A model generated the notes under the pieces. The model saw nothing but the letters and a program-made list of their open reading frames with translations. It was not told the DNA's origin and did not search any database. From Aquisediminimonas sp031376385 (GTDB lineage Bacteria; Pseudomonadota; Alphaproteobacteria; Sphingomonadales; Sphingomonadaceae), in NCBI GenBank assembly GCA_031376385.1, contig JANMDQ010000015.1:1-64000 (forward strand): a DNA stretch of 64,000 bases. Reading direction: 5' to 3'. The position numbers and the translations under genes are program-made. Positions 34,508 to 43,664 of the stretch are shown piece after piece (the stretch's first letter is position 1; every line of letters starts with the position of its first letter).

Positions 34508-35620
34508 ATGCTTGACCTTTTCCAGCTTGATGGCCCGCCAAAGGCCCGCCGCATCGTCGTTGCCATGTCTGGCGGCGTCGACAGCTCTGTGGTAGCCGCA
34601 CTTGCCGCACGCACGGGGGCAGAGGTTATTGGCATCACCCTTCAGCTTTACGATCACGGCGCGGCGGTCAACCGAGTGGGAAGCTGCTGCGCAGGCCAAG
34701 ACATTCGTGATGCGCGCGCCGTCGCTGATAAGCTGGGCATAGCTCATTATGTGTTCGATCATGAAAGCCAGTTTCGGGACGGCGTGATCGACCATTTTGC
34801 TGACGAATATATGCGCGGCCGCACGCCGATTCCGTGCGTGCGTTGCAATATGGGGGTAAAGTTCACTGATCTGTTCCGCCTCGCGAAAGATCTAGGCGCG
34901 GACTGCCTCGCCACAGGCCATTATGTGCGCCGCGTGGTCGGGCCGAACGGATCAGAGCTTCACCGTTCCGTCGATCCGGCGCGCGATCAAAGCTATTTCC
35001 TGTTCGCAACCACACAAGATCAGTTGAATTATCTGCGCTTTCCACTGGGCGGCATGCCGAAGCCGGAGGTGCGTGCCATTGCCGCCGAGATGGGGCTTGG
35101 CGTGGCAATGAAGCCGGACAGTCAGGATATCTGCTTCGTCCCGAACGGTGATTATGCCAGCGTTGTGCGCAAGGTGCGGCCGGAGGCGGAAACGGACGGT
35201 GCGATTGTCGACATGGCGGGGCGCGAACTGGGACGGCACAAAGGGCTGATCCACTATACCGTCGGCCAAAGGCGTGGGCTTGAATTGGGCGGGCTGGCAG
35301 AGCCGCTTTATGTCGTGCGGTTAGAACCCGAAACGCAGCAAGTGGTCGTCGGGCCGAAGCGTGCGCTCGCTGTCAGTGCGGCGCGGCTGAGTGATCCGAA
35401 CTGGCTCGCGCCGGTTGACGGGCGATCGGTGCTGGCCAAAGTCCGTTCGCTTTCTCGCCCTGTACATGCACAGTTATTGGGCGATTGGCTGCATTTTGAC
35501 GGCGATGAATATGGTGTCGCGCCGGGGCAAGCCGCAGTGCTGTACGACGGCGACCGTGTGTTGGGCGGGGCCTGGATTGAGGAAACTCAGGGCGCAGAAT
35601 TGGCGCTTGAGACTGTCTAA
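34508..35620 (+). CDS. mnmA: MnmA tRNA 2-thiouridylase
   Basis: 370 residues. The PP-loop AMSGGVDSSV near residue 18 binds ATP. The two catalytic Cys residues are in IPCVRCNMGVKF and DSQDICFVP, and the C-terminal domain is the usual beta-barrel. MnmA thiolates U34 of Lys, Glu and Gln tRNAs using sulfur relayed from IscS. It lies 39 bp after purH. Confidence 0.95.
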   Translation: MLDLFQLDGPPKARRIVVAMSGGVDSSVVAALAARTGAEVIGITLQLYDHGAAVNRVGSCCAGQDIRDARAVADKLGIAHYVFDHESQFRDGVIDHFADEYMRGRTPIPCVRCNMGVKFTDLFRLAKDLGADCLATGHYVRRVVGPNGSELHRSVDPARDQSYFLFATTQDQLNYLRFPLGGMPKPEVRAIAAEMGLGVAMKPDSQDICFVPNGDYASVVRKVRPEAETDGAIVDMAGRELGRHKGLIHYTVGQRRGLELGGLAEPLYVVRLEPETQQVVVGPKRALAVSAARLSDPNWLAPVDGRSVLAKVRSLSRPVHAQLLGDWLHFDGDEYGVAPGQAAVLYDGDRVLGGAWIEETQGAELALETV

Positions 35621-35635
35621 GCGGGGGAGACTATC

Positions 35636-36313
35636 ATGGGTGAAATGATCCAAATGATGATGAGCGACGGCGCAAATATTGCCGTCTATCACGCGCAGCC
35701 AGAAGGCGAACGGCGTGGCGGGCTGTTACTGATCCAGGAGATTTTCGGCGTGACTGATCATATCCGCGAATTATGCGATGACTATGCCGCTGACGGCTAT
35801 GAAGTCCTCAGCCCCGCGCTGTTTGACCGCGAACATCCCGGATTTGAGGCCAGTTATAGCGGCCCGGATTTTGACCGCGCTGTCGAACTTGCGCGTAAAC
35901 TTCATCCGTTCGACCTGTCACTGGCCGACGCGCAGACTTGCGTTGATGCGCTGAAATCCAAAGGGCCAGTGTTCATGACCGGATATTGCTACGGTGGCTC
36001 AGTCACTTGGGCACTTGCCGGGCAAAGTGATGATTTGGCAGCGGCCTCGGCCTATTATGGCAGCCTCGTCCCCACGACATTTGCAGAGCAAGCCCCCAAA
36101 TGCGCCACCATCGCCCATTTCGGACGGTTCGATGCCGGCATCCCAATGGAAGGCGTCGATGACTTGATCGCAAAAGCGCATCCAACTGCACAGATTTTTG
36201 TTTACGAAGCCAATCACGGTTTCAACTCCGACCGCCGCAAGGATTATCACGAAGACAGTGCAGACCTGGCGCGGGAGCGGACATTGGGGCTGTTTCGCGC
36301 TTGTGGGGGGTAA
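35636..36313 (+). CDS. Dienelactone hydrolase family protein
   Basis: 225 residues with an alpha/beta-hydrolase fold. The nucleophile is Cys in TGYCYGGSVTW, the His in EANHGFNSD and an Asp in FGRFDAGIP, a Cys-Asp-His triad as in carboxymethylenebutenolidase. Such enzymes open dienelactones in chlorocatechol breakdown, but many act on other esters and no such pathway is nearby. It follows mnmA by 15 bp. Confidence 0.88.
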   Translation: MGEMIQMMMSDGANIAVYHAQPEGERRGGLLLIQEIFGVTDHIRELCDDYAADGYEVLSPALFDREHPGFEASYSGPDFDRAVELARKLHPFDLSLADAQTCVDALKSKGPVFMTGYCYGGSVTWALAGQSDDLAAASAYYGSLVPTTFAEQAPKCATIAHFGRFDAGIPMEGVDDLIAKAHPTAQIFVYEANHGFNSDRRKDYHEDSADLARERTLGLFRACGG

Positions 36314-36468
36314 CCCTCAGGCCCACATTCGCTGCCCTAGCCTGTGACACTTAAGCCACGGTTTACTGCAATTCTAGTGAAGACGCCGGACTCCGCTTGC
36401 ATCGTTTTATGCACCTCACCATAGCAGACGAGGAAATATGCCTGAGCATGTTGCGTATAGGAGAGACT

Positions 36469-39054
36469 ATGAGAAATTCCATGAAATCCGCCCTGTTGGC
36501 GTCCGTCGCGGTGACGACGATCCTCGCGGCCTTTCCCGCGATGGCGCAAGTGGCCGCCACGCCAGCAGATGAAGCCGTCGACGATGGCACCGAAATCATC
36601 GTGACCGCTGCCAAGCGCGAACAAACGCTGCAAGATATTCCCATTTCAGTTTCCGTTACTGGTGCCCAAACCGTTGAGCGCGCGCAGATCCGCGATCTCA
36701 TCGATTTGCAGAGCGTCGTGCCGTCACTGAAAGTGCCTCAGTTTCAGACCTCCACCCAAACCAACTTCGTGATCCGCGGCTTTGGTAACGGCGCGAACAA
36801 CCCAGGTATCGAAAGCTCCGTCGGCGTTTTTATCGATGGCGTTTACCGTTCACGCTCAGCGTCAGCCATTGCCGATTTGCCCGAAATTGAACGGGTGGAA
36901 GTGTTGCGCGGGCCGCAATCGACTCTGTTCGGCAAGAATGTGTCTGCCGGCGCGATCAGCATCATCACCAAAAAGCCTCAGTTCACATTTGGCCTGAAAG
37001 CCGAAGGCACAGCCGGAAATTACGGCACGATTGGCGGCAAGCTCTCGGTCACTGGCCCCCTTGGTGAATCGCTTGCAGTCCGCTTGTCGGGAAGCTTCGA
37101 CACAGCCGAAGGGTATTTCAAGAACATCAACATTGGCGGCAAGGTCAACAACCGTAACCGTTACTCGCTTCGTGCTGATTTCCTGTTTGAACCCACCGAT
37201 GCTCTCTCTTTCCGGTTGATTGGTGATTATAACCATATCAACGAAGTGTGCTGTGGTGCCGTTCCAATTCAGAATGGAGCGGCTACAGCATTCATCGGGC
37301 GGTCAAGGACAGCCACTGCAGCTGAAGGCGGCCCCGGCCTTGGCGCAGCGATCGGTGACCCTGCGCGCATTTTCAATTATGAGCTGGTCTATAATGAAAA
37401 CCCGCTCAACACGCTCACAGGTAAAGGCGTTTCGCTGCAAGGTGATTATGACATTGGCGGCGCTAAGCTGACGTCAATCACGGCCTACCGTGAACAGACA
37501 GTGCAGAATAACCTCGACGTTGATTTCACTGGCGCTGCCATTGTGAACCAGCAGAACGGCCTTGGCATCAAGTCATTCTCGCAAGAAGTGCGTCTTGCTT
37601 CGCAAGGTGAAGGCAAGCTCAGCTGGTTGCTGGGCGGTTTCTTGAGCAAGGAAACGATCAACACCAGCGAGGATATTCGCTGGGGCGTTGATGGACGGCC
37701 GTTCGTCAACTTCCTGACGAGCAATCTTTCGAGCTTAATCGAGGGTTTGCAAGCCGCCATCAGCCCACCGGGCAGCATCATTCCCGGGCGCACCTATATT
37801 GCGCCAGGAACAGGCGTGATTGCCAATGACCGCCTGAAGAACACATCTTATTCGCTGTTCGCTCAGGCCGACTACGAACTGACTGACGGCCTGACCATTT
37901 CCGGTGGCCTGGCTTATTTGAATGATGTGAAGCGCGTGCGCACAGTGTCGCTTTCGAACGACGTCTTTGCGCGGCTGGACCTGAAAAACTTGTCATTCGG
38001 ACCCATTCCAATTGGCGCTCTGCCAGCCCCACTGCAAGGGCTGGCAACAATTCTTCGTCCCGATGGCACGCTGAACATCGTTGGCGGCGTTCCAACCCCA
38101 CTGCGTGGCCTCGGCGCGCCCATCCCCGTTAACATGTTCTCAAATTCACAGATTAACCTGCAACCGCTGCAATTCCTCAGCCAGCCGTTTGACATTCCAA
38201 CGGCCAATGAAAGCGGCGTCTTCAAGGGCAATAAGGTCGTTTATATGGGCCGAGTTGCTTACGACTTTTCGCGTCGTCTGAATGCCTACGTGACCTACTC
38301 AAAGGGCTGGAAGGCGTCAGCGGTTAACCTCTCACGCGATTCGCGGCCACCAGATCAGAACGGGGTGGGTCGTTCGGCCAGCCCGGAAGATGTGACGGTT
38401 TACGAATTGGGCATCAAAGGCAGCTTCCAAGGCGGGTTCGTAAACCTTGCCGTGTTTAAGCAGTCGATCAAGGGTTTCCAGTCCAACGCCTTTACTGGCA
38501 CAGGCTTTAACTTGGTCAATGCGGGTAAGCAATCAGTCAAAGGTTTTGAAATCGACGCGTCATACCGGCCCGTCACAGGCCTGACTTTGGGCCTTGGTGT
38601 CACTTACCTTGATCCAAAATATGACTCCTTCACTCGCGCTGCTTGTGTGCTGGTCTCTATTGATCCGCGCTGCACCACAGGCGTGCAGTTCCGCGATCTA
38701 TCCGGAACAACGCCTCCGGGCATTTCCAAATGGAGTGTCAACCTGAACGGTAACTATGACTTCCCAATTGGTGGCGGCTGGAAAGGCTTTGTTCGCGGCG
38801 ATTACTCATATTCAAGTAAAGCTAACGTCGGGGCGTCCGCGCCTCCCGCAATTGCAACCTTTGATTTCAACAATGTCAACGCAGCCATCGGGATTGGCAA
38901 TGAAGACAAGTTTGAAATGCAATTGTGGGTCCGTAACCTGACCAAAGACAAATATCTGCAAACAGTCTTTTCGTCTGTGGCTCAGTCAGGCAGCTTTGCG
39001 GGTTATCCTAACGCCCCGCGCACTTACGGTCTGACTTTGCGCAAGACCTTCTAA
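36469..39054 (+). CDS. TonB-dependent outer-membrane receptor
   Basis: 861 residues. A signal peptide (SALLASVAVTTILAAFPAMA) is followed by a TonB-box-like EIIVTAAKR, a plug domain (QDIPISVSVTGAQTVERAQI, VFIDGVYRSRSAS, VLRGPQSTLFGKN) and a 22-strand barrel ending in the aromatic LTLRKTF. It imports a large substrate across the outer membrane with TonB energy. No SusD-like or substrate gene is adjacent, so the ligand is unknown. ATG 36469 with AGGAGAG upstream is preferred over 36397. A strong terminator follows. Confidence 0.92.
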   Translation: MRNSMKSALLASVAVTTILAAFPAMAQVAATPADEAVDDGTEIIVTAAKREQTLQDIPISVSVTGAQTVERAQIRDLIDLQSVVPSLKVPQFQTSTQTNFVIRGFGNGANNPGIESSVGVFIDGVYRSRSASAIADLPEIERVEVLRGPQSTLFGKNVSAGAISIITKKPQFTFGLKAEGTAGNYGTIGGKLSVTGPLGESLAVRLSGSFDTAEGYFKNINIGGKVNNRNRYSLRADFLFEPTDALSFRLIGDYNHINEVCCGAVPIQNGAATAFIGRSRTATAAEGGPGLGAAIGDPARIFNYELVYNENPLNTLTGKGVSLQGDYDIGGAKLTSITAYREQTVQNNLDVDFTGAAIVNQQNGLGIKSFSQEVRLASQGEGKLSWLLGGFLSKETINTSEDIRWGVDGRPFVNFLTSNLSSLIEGLQAAISPPGSIIPGRTYIAPGTGVIANDRLKNTSYSLFAQADYELTDGLTISGGLAYLNDVKRVRTVSLSNDVFARLDLKNLSFGPIPIGALPAPLQGLATILRPDGTLNIVGGVPTPLRGLGAPIPVNMFSNSQINLQPLQFLSQPFDIPTANESGVFKGNKVVYMGRVAYDFSRRLNAYVTYSKGWKASAVNLSRDSRPPDQNGVGRSASPEDVTVYELGIKGSFQGGFVNLAVFKQSIKGFQSNAFTGTGFNLVNAGKQSVKGFEIDASYRPVTGLTLGLGVTYLDPKYDSFTRAACVLVSIDPRCTTGVQFRDLSGTTPPGISKWSVNLNGNYDFPIGGGWKGFVRGDYSYSSKANVGASAPPAIATFDFNNVNAAIGIGNEDKFEMQLWVRNLTKDKYLQTVFSSVAQSGSFAGYPNAPRTYGLTLRKTF

Positions 39055-39078
39055 GCTTATAACCAGAGCTACATTCGG

Positions 39079-39113
39079 CGGCGGGCGGTCAACAGACTGC
39101 CCGCCGTTTTTTT
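39079..39113 (+). terminator. Rho-independent terminator of the TonB receptor
   Basis: A 12-bp stem (39079-39090 with 39095-39106, one G-T pair) closes an aaca loop and is followed by seven T. It starts 24 bases after the receptor stop. Confidence 0.9.
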
Positions 39114-39229
39114 GGCGGCGAAGTCTCGCGAAATTAGATGTGGACCCATTGCGCCAGCCTCCCTATGTCAAATGCCTGAGGGGCAGCTTCTTGCGCTAGA
39201 TTTAGGTAGAGTTTGTAGACACCTTGTCC

Positions 39230-40183
39230 ATGATTTCGGCAATCTCAATCAGTGCATCACTTTTTTCTGGGGCTCTCACGCTTCTACTCTGTCTTTATTC
39301 CAAACAAATTTGCCACGTTCTGGGGATCATGGACGTTCCGGATGCCCGCAAACAGCATAGGTCGGCGACGCCGCTCATGGGCGGAGTCGCGCTGGAACTG
39401 GCTTTGATGCCAGTCGCCGCATTTCTGATCCTCTTTGTGACCCCGCCCGCTTGGCAGCAGCCACTGTTGATTTGGCTGGTCTGCACAGTCACGATGACTC
39501 TGGTCGGCTTGGCTGATGACAGGCATACGCTATCGGCCCGCGACCGGCTGATGATATCCTTCCTGGTCTTCGGATCGGCGGCGATTGTATCGCCATTGTT
39601 CAACATACGCGTGCTGACGTTTGAACTTTTGAATTTTCAGATCGGCCTCGGCACGGGTTGGATCGCTGTGATTTTTACAACTATATGCTGCGTCGGTTTG
39701 GTCAATGCGGTCAATATGGCCGACGGGAAGAACGGCCTTGTTATTGGCCTTTGCATCGGATGGCTCAGTCTGCTCGCGCTTCGAGCGCCGCCTGCGTTCA
39801 TTCCGATGATTGCAGTCTTGTTGGCGATCCTGATCATTTTGTTGCTGTTCAATCTGCGTGGCCGCCTCTTCCTCGGTGATGGTGGGGCTTACGGTTTGGC
39901 GAGCGCTATAGGATTGATTGCAGTAATGATGTATAATAGCCCCGGTAGTCATGCCGGACGCGCAATTGCCGCCGATGAACTGATGCTGCTCTTTGCCGTG
40001 CCAGTGATCGACTCATTCCGCCTGACCATCGTCCGCATGCGCCGCGGACAATCCCCGATGGCCGCTGACAGAGACCATTTGCACCATCATCTGCAGGAGC
40101 GGTTCGGATGGCCCGGGGGGCTGGTGGTTTACCTGGTCATGGCTTTGGCACCTGCTGCGGCGGTTTTCTTGTCTTGGCTTTGA
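39230..40183 (+). CDS. WecA/MraY-type polyprenyl-phosphate sugar-1-P transferase
   Basis: 317 residues with about ten transmembrane helices. Conserved cytoplasmic loops are LADDRHTLS, NAVNMADGKNG, LFNLRGRLFLGDGG and DRDHLHHHL. The enzyme should attach the first sugar phosphate to undecaprenyl phosphate. The third loop reads DGKNG where most homologues have DGxDG, so one metal-loop Asp is Asn. ATG 39230 is preferred over TTG 39224. It faces the minus-strand polysaccharide genes and is the only priming transferase in the locus. Confidence 0.87.
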   Translation: MISAISISASLFSGALTLLLCLYSKQICHVLGIMDVPDARKQHRSATPLMGGVALELALMPVAAFLILFVTPPAWQQPLLIWLVCTVTMTLVGLADDRHTLSARDRLMISFLVFGSAAIVSPLFNIRVLTFELLNFQIGLGTGWIAVIFTTICCVGLVNAVNMADGKNGLVIGLCIGWLSLLALRAPPAFIPMIAVLLAILIILLLFNLRGRLFLGDGGAYGLASAIGLIAVMMYNSPGSHAGRAIAADELMLLFAVPVIDSFRLTIVRMRRGQSPMAADRDHLHHHLQERFGWPGGLVVYLVMALAPAAAVFLSWL

Positions 40184-40210
40184 CCTTGCCCCATTGCGCA
40201 ACGGCCTGCG

Positions 40211-40559
40211 TTAAGTTCTGATATCGTTTCCGCACAATGTCTTCATCACCATATGGCCAAACATGAGGTGGATGTCTTCGCATAATTGCATGTCAAATGA
40301 AGGCACCCAGACCGACATTGTCGCATAGGCTCAGGCCGCGGAATTTCTTTCCTGTCGCAAGATTGATCATCTTGTTCCAGTCAGTGATGTAATGAGATGC
40401 GGTAGACGCACTACCTCCATTCCCGCAGGTGATGATTTTCTTACCTTCATGGAATTTGCTTTTGATAAGATCCACGCCCGCTTGAAATGCAGCCGTGTCA
40501 CATTGGCTATGGAGAGCAGCATGAGCCGAAAAATAATTCTCTATCGAAAAGGCTGTCAT
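40211..40559 (-). pseudogene. Remnant of gmhA-type sedoheptulose-7-phosphate isomerase
   Basis: The first 85 or so codons (from 40559) match the N-terminal SIS domain, with CGNGGSASTASHYI, and run to DNVGL. The frame then shifts and stops at 40293. In another frame, from about 40301 down to a stop at 40211, the C-terminal end VPSFDMQLCEDIHL, then MFGHMVMKTLC, is readable. Roughly 90 internal codons and the frame are lost. GmhA makes heptose-7-phosphate. The product cannot be active. The junction lies at about 40300-40310. Confidence 0.88.
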
Positions 40560-40562
40560 TTT

Positions 40563-41300
40563 TTACCTACTTTCTGGCTGGTAATATGTAATCTGCGCGC
40601 CGACGCGATCAAACCCAAACTTTACGGGTTCCAGCATCGATAGGGCTTTCGTAATAGCAGTATGATGTTCTGGCGCTGCGTAAAACATTATAAATCCGCC
40701 GTTGCCCGCGCCGAGCAGCTTTCCTCCAGTCGCGCCATTTGCAATTCCGGTTTGATACCAGCCGTCAATTTGACTGTCTGAAATCCCATCCGCCAGCTGC
40801 ACCTTAAGCTGCCAATTTTCGTCCAATAATGCACCGATAGCATCCAATGCTCCCGCCTCCAACTCTCGCTTCAGTTCAAACGCGAGTTCAACCATACGCT
40901 GCATTAGTTTGCGATGTGATCCCTCACCCAACGCCTGAGATTGCCTTGCCAGTACTTGTGATGCGCTCCTAGTTCTTCCTGTAAAAAAGACCAAAATATG
41001 AGCCTCTAACCGTCTCAACATGTGCCCAGTGCATAGAACCGGGTCAACTGACACGGATTCATCAGGATGGAATTGAATAAGGTTCAGCCCACCAAAAGCC
41101 CCAGCATATTGATCTTGCTTGCCAATCGGTTCGCCGCATCTTTGGATTTCGATCTCGCACGCCTGTTGAGCTAGTTGCTGTTTCGAAACCGTTTGCCCCC
41201 GATAGGCGTAAAGGGCATTTAACAGACCAACGGTGAAACTACTTGATGAGCCCAATCCTGAACCCTTCGAAGGAATGTCGGCTAGTAAGGGGATGGAGTT
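40563..41300 (-). pseudogene. 5'-truncated hddA-like GHMP heptose kinase
   Basis: From about 41285 downstream the sequence matches a D-glycero-D-manno-heptose 7-phosphate kinase: ADIPSKGSGLGSSSSFTVG (ATP loop), CGEPIGKQDQYAGAFGGLN and the C-terminal GGKLLGAGNGGFIMF. The expected start and first ~100 residues with the substrate loop are missing; the frame is closed by TGA at 41301-41303. A TTG at 41255 could begin a 230-residue peptide lacking part of the ATP loop. HddA would act right after GmhA. Most likely dead. Confidence 0.83.
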
Positions 41301-41369
41301 TCACGTCACAGAGCTAAACGGAAATCAGGATATCTGGGTCACCTAAAGTTTGGGATTTAGTTTATGAAT

Positions 41370-42665
41370 TCATGCCCTGAAAGCATCGAAAATCCGATCT
41401 GAGAGCGCCGTCAGAGGAAAGCTGTCTGGCATCTCGGCCTTTGCAAGGCCACTATCGGAAAAATACCCAATTCCATTGTGTTGGCCATTCTTTATGGCAA
41501 CGAAAGCAACCTCATGCGATAGTTTTTCATATCGAACATTGTTTGCAACGTACCCGTCCAGCTTGTTTACATCATGTGGATACGTAAGCATGACGAATAA
41601 ATCCTCTCCTCGGTTATCAACGTCGAATAATGTTACTCCATCAACTCCATGTGCCGATTTAAGAATGTTGGCGCCCCGAATGGCTGCGCTTTTGTCGGAA
41701 AAATGGACGACAAAGTCGCGTGACATGCGTGGCTCAACGCTGGAAAATTCTACGCCGATTTTGTTTAGAAATTTATCGTGATTCTTCAGACGCCAATAAT
41801 AAGCTAACTCAGGGTAGGGGTCTTGATGTAAACCTGTAGCGAGCATGATACGTGCGTCGGGAAATCGAGCTTTCAACGTGCCTAGCACGCGATCATACGC
41901 CGTATAAACGTCGAGCAAAGGATCGGATTTTGAATCGATGTACCAACCAGGATTTTGCATAGTCCCTTCGTAAACAGAAGACGAAAACATGTAATGATGC
42001 TGAATATGCGCTGCGCCATTTAGAAATAAGGTCGCAAAATTGGTCTTATGTTCTGCGATGTTATTAACAAATAAATCTGAAAGTAATTGATCGAGAAATA
42101 TGGCCTTGTACCATGGCTTTCTGCGAGCCTCAATTATGTAGCGCATGTAATGTCGGTAGCTCGAAAGATTAGCGGTTTTCATTCCACCAAGTGCCAAATT
42201 GAAAAGAGACAGAGGAGAAATTTTAGCCTGGGCGTTGTCATTAACAACTTGTGCAATCGCATCGTACATACGTCGTATGAGCGGCGACGCTATAACATTC
42301 GTCTTTGTCCAAGGATCCGGCAGAAAAAAATCCCAGTCATTAGTGCGACATTTCGCATTCATGGGGCTGATTGCCCCTACCTTCACTCCCTGTCGGGACA
42401 GTTTGTCCCAAATTTGATCGATGTCTTTATGTACGATATCGCCAAGTCGAAAAACACCATGTTCGCTAAATTCCAATCCTGTGTGCGCTGTTACCCATTG
42501 GATCCATGGTTCTAATACGTCATGCCTACTTTCGGAAGTTGTGTAAGAATATCCATGGCGAGCAAAAAATTCAGAAAAATTAGGCAAAAGGCCGATTTTA
42601 ATGTATTCTTCAATAAATGAAAAATTAACTTCATTCAATTCAAGAACAAACATATTCTTTTTCAT
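41370..42665 (-). CDS. Divergent alkaline-phosphatase-superfamily protein in a polysaccharide locus
   Basis: 431 residues starting MKKNMFVLELNEVNF. Fold hallmarks of the type I phosphodiesterase/sulfatase group are visible: a strand with an acidic turn (VLELNEVN), PNFSEFFARHG, a substrate helix with WIQWVTAHTG, a His-rich HIQHHYMF and DRVLGTLKARFPDARIMLATGLHQ. The usual metal-binding Asp of the first strand is replaced by Asn/Glu, and the DHG near the end by GLH. Catalysis may be altered. It may modify the exported polysaccharide (phosphate or sulfate ester). The gene is AT-rich. Function uncertain. Confidence 0.6.
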   Translation of the reverse strand: MKKNMFVLELNEVNFSFIEEYIKIGLLPNFSEFFARHGYSYTTSESRHDVLEPWIQWVTAHTGLEFSEHGVFRLGDIVHKDIDQIWDKLSRQGVKVGAISPMNAKCRTNDWDFFLPDPWTKTNVIASPLIRRMYDAIAQVVNDNAQAKISPLSLFNLALGGMKTANLSSYRHYMRYIIEARRKPWYKAIFLDQLLSDLFVNNIAEHKTNFATLFLNGAAHIQHHYMFSSSVYEGTMQNPGWYIDSKSDPLLDVYTAYDRVLGTLKARFPDARIMLATGLHQDPYPELAYYWRLKNHDKFLNKIGVEFSSVEPRMSRDFVVHFSDKSAAIRGANILKSAHGVDGVTLFDVDNRGEDLFVMLTYPHDVNKLDGYVANNVRYEKLSHEVAFVAIKNGQHNGIGYFSDSGLAKAEMPDSFPLTALSDRIFDAFRA

Positions 42666-42753
42666 ATTATATTTTCCTGGAACGAGCCGGGCCATTAGCA
42701 AAATTTAAATCAATTGTTCGTTAAAATCGAAAAATATGGACTGATTCCGCTCA

Positions 42754-43584
42754 CTATTGAAGGTGGGTATTTCTGTTTGTTCTGAAACTCGATGCATAAC
42801 CCCATTTCTGCAAACTGACCGGACCTAGCCGATACAAAAACCGCATTAAAGGAAATGCAAGTCGCCAATTCAGACCATAAATCCCCCAAACCCCCTTTGT
42901 CCATAGAAGAAATTCAGCCCTCGCGCGCAATACCCCGCGCCTCTTCCAGAAATTGTCACTCACTCTAAAGAAAAGAAGTGGTTCCGGAATGTTTGCGAAC
43001 CGAAGGCCTGCCGCGATGCAAGCGAACCACAATGCGACATCTTCGCACAGATGGGTATGAGGATAGCCGCTCTTTAGCACTCGGAAGACATTGCGCCGGA
43101 AACAGACCGTGGGGTGCGCAAAGGGGCTTCGCTTATGAATTTCGGCGACGGCATCCTCATGACGCATAGGGTAGCGTATGATCCGCTGCGCATCATCGGG
43201 TTGCATTTCCATTATGTAAGTACCGACTATATCAATTTCTGGATTATTTTCCATATAACGCAATTGGCTGGAAAATCGCGCATGGTGACAAATGTCGTCA
43301 GCGTCCATGCGAAAAACAAAAGCCTCATCTTCAAGAACGTTTATTAGATCGTTCAAAACATAAGATAGGCCCCTGTTGTTCTCAAATACCGATAATCTAT
43401 ATATCTGATCAGCATATGAATCGACGGTCTGCTTTAGTTCATGAGATAGCGGGCCATCGACGCCCAAATAGATACGAAGCTTAAATTCATCTAATCCGCT
43501 CTGATTCAAAATAGAATCAATAGAACTAGAAAACTGGGACACTTTGTCTCCAGCATAAACAGACATGATTACTGCGATTGACAT
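42754..43584 (-). CDS. Family 2 glycosyltransferase
   Basis: 276 residues with a GT-A fold: SIAVIMSVYAGDKV at the start, GVDGPL, a DXD in VFRMDADDI, and the acceptor-side CEDVALWFACIAAG. It adds a sugar to the growing repeat unit at the cytoplasmic face; sugar and linkage unknown. ATG 43584 starts directly at the first strand and is preferred over 43632. It is separated by 88 bp from the AlkP-like gene and by 80 bp from the methyltransferase. Confidence 0.88.
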   Translation of the reverse strand: MSIAVIMSVYAGDKVSQFSSSIDSILNQSGLDEFKLRIYLGVDGPLSHELKQTVDSYADQIYRLSVFENNRGLSYVLNDLINVLEDEAFVFRMDADDICHHARFSSQLRYMENNPEIDIVGTYIMEMQPDDAQRIIRYPMRHEDAVAEIHKRSPFAHPTVCFRRNVFRVLKSGYPHTHLCEDVALWFACIAAGLRFANIPEPLLFFRVSDNFWKRRGVLRARAEFLLWTKGVWGIYGLNWRLAFPLMRFLYRLGPVSLQKWGYASSFRTNRNTHLQ

Positions 43585-43664
43585 CGCTCTATCGGAATTA
43601 GGCTCAATAGTTCCTACCTCCAAACAAATCATGATATGTTCCCTTTAGGTCATCAAATGCCACG

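Noticed and set aside
41294..41344. Short plus-strand frame at the hddA junction
   Set aside because: Only 16 codons, with no match to anything I know; it probably belongs to the rearrangement scar.
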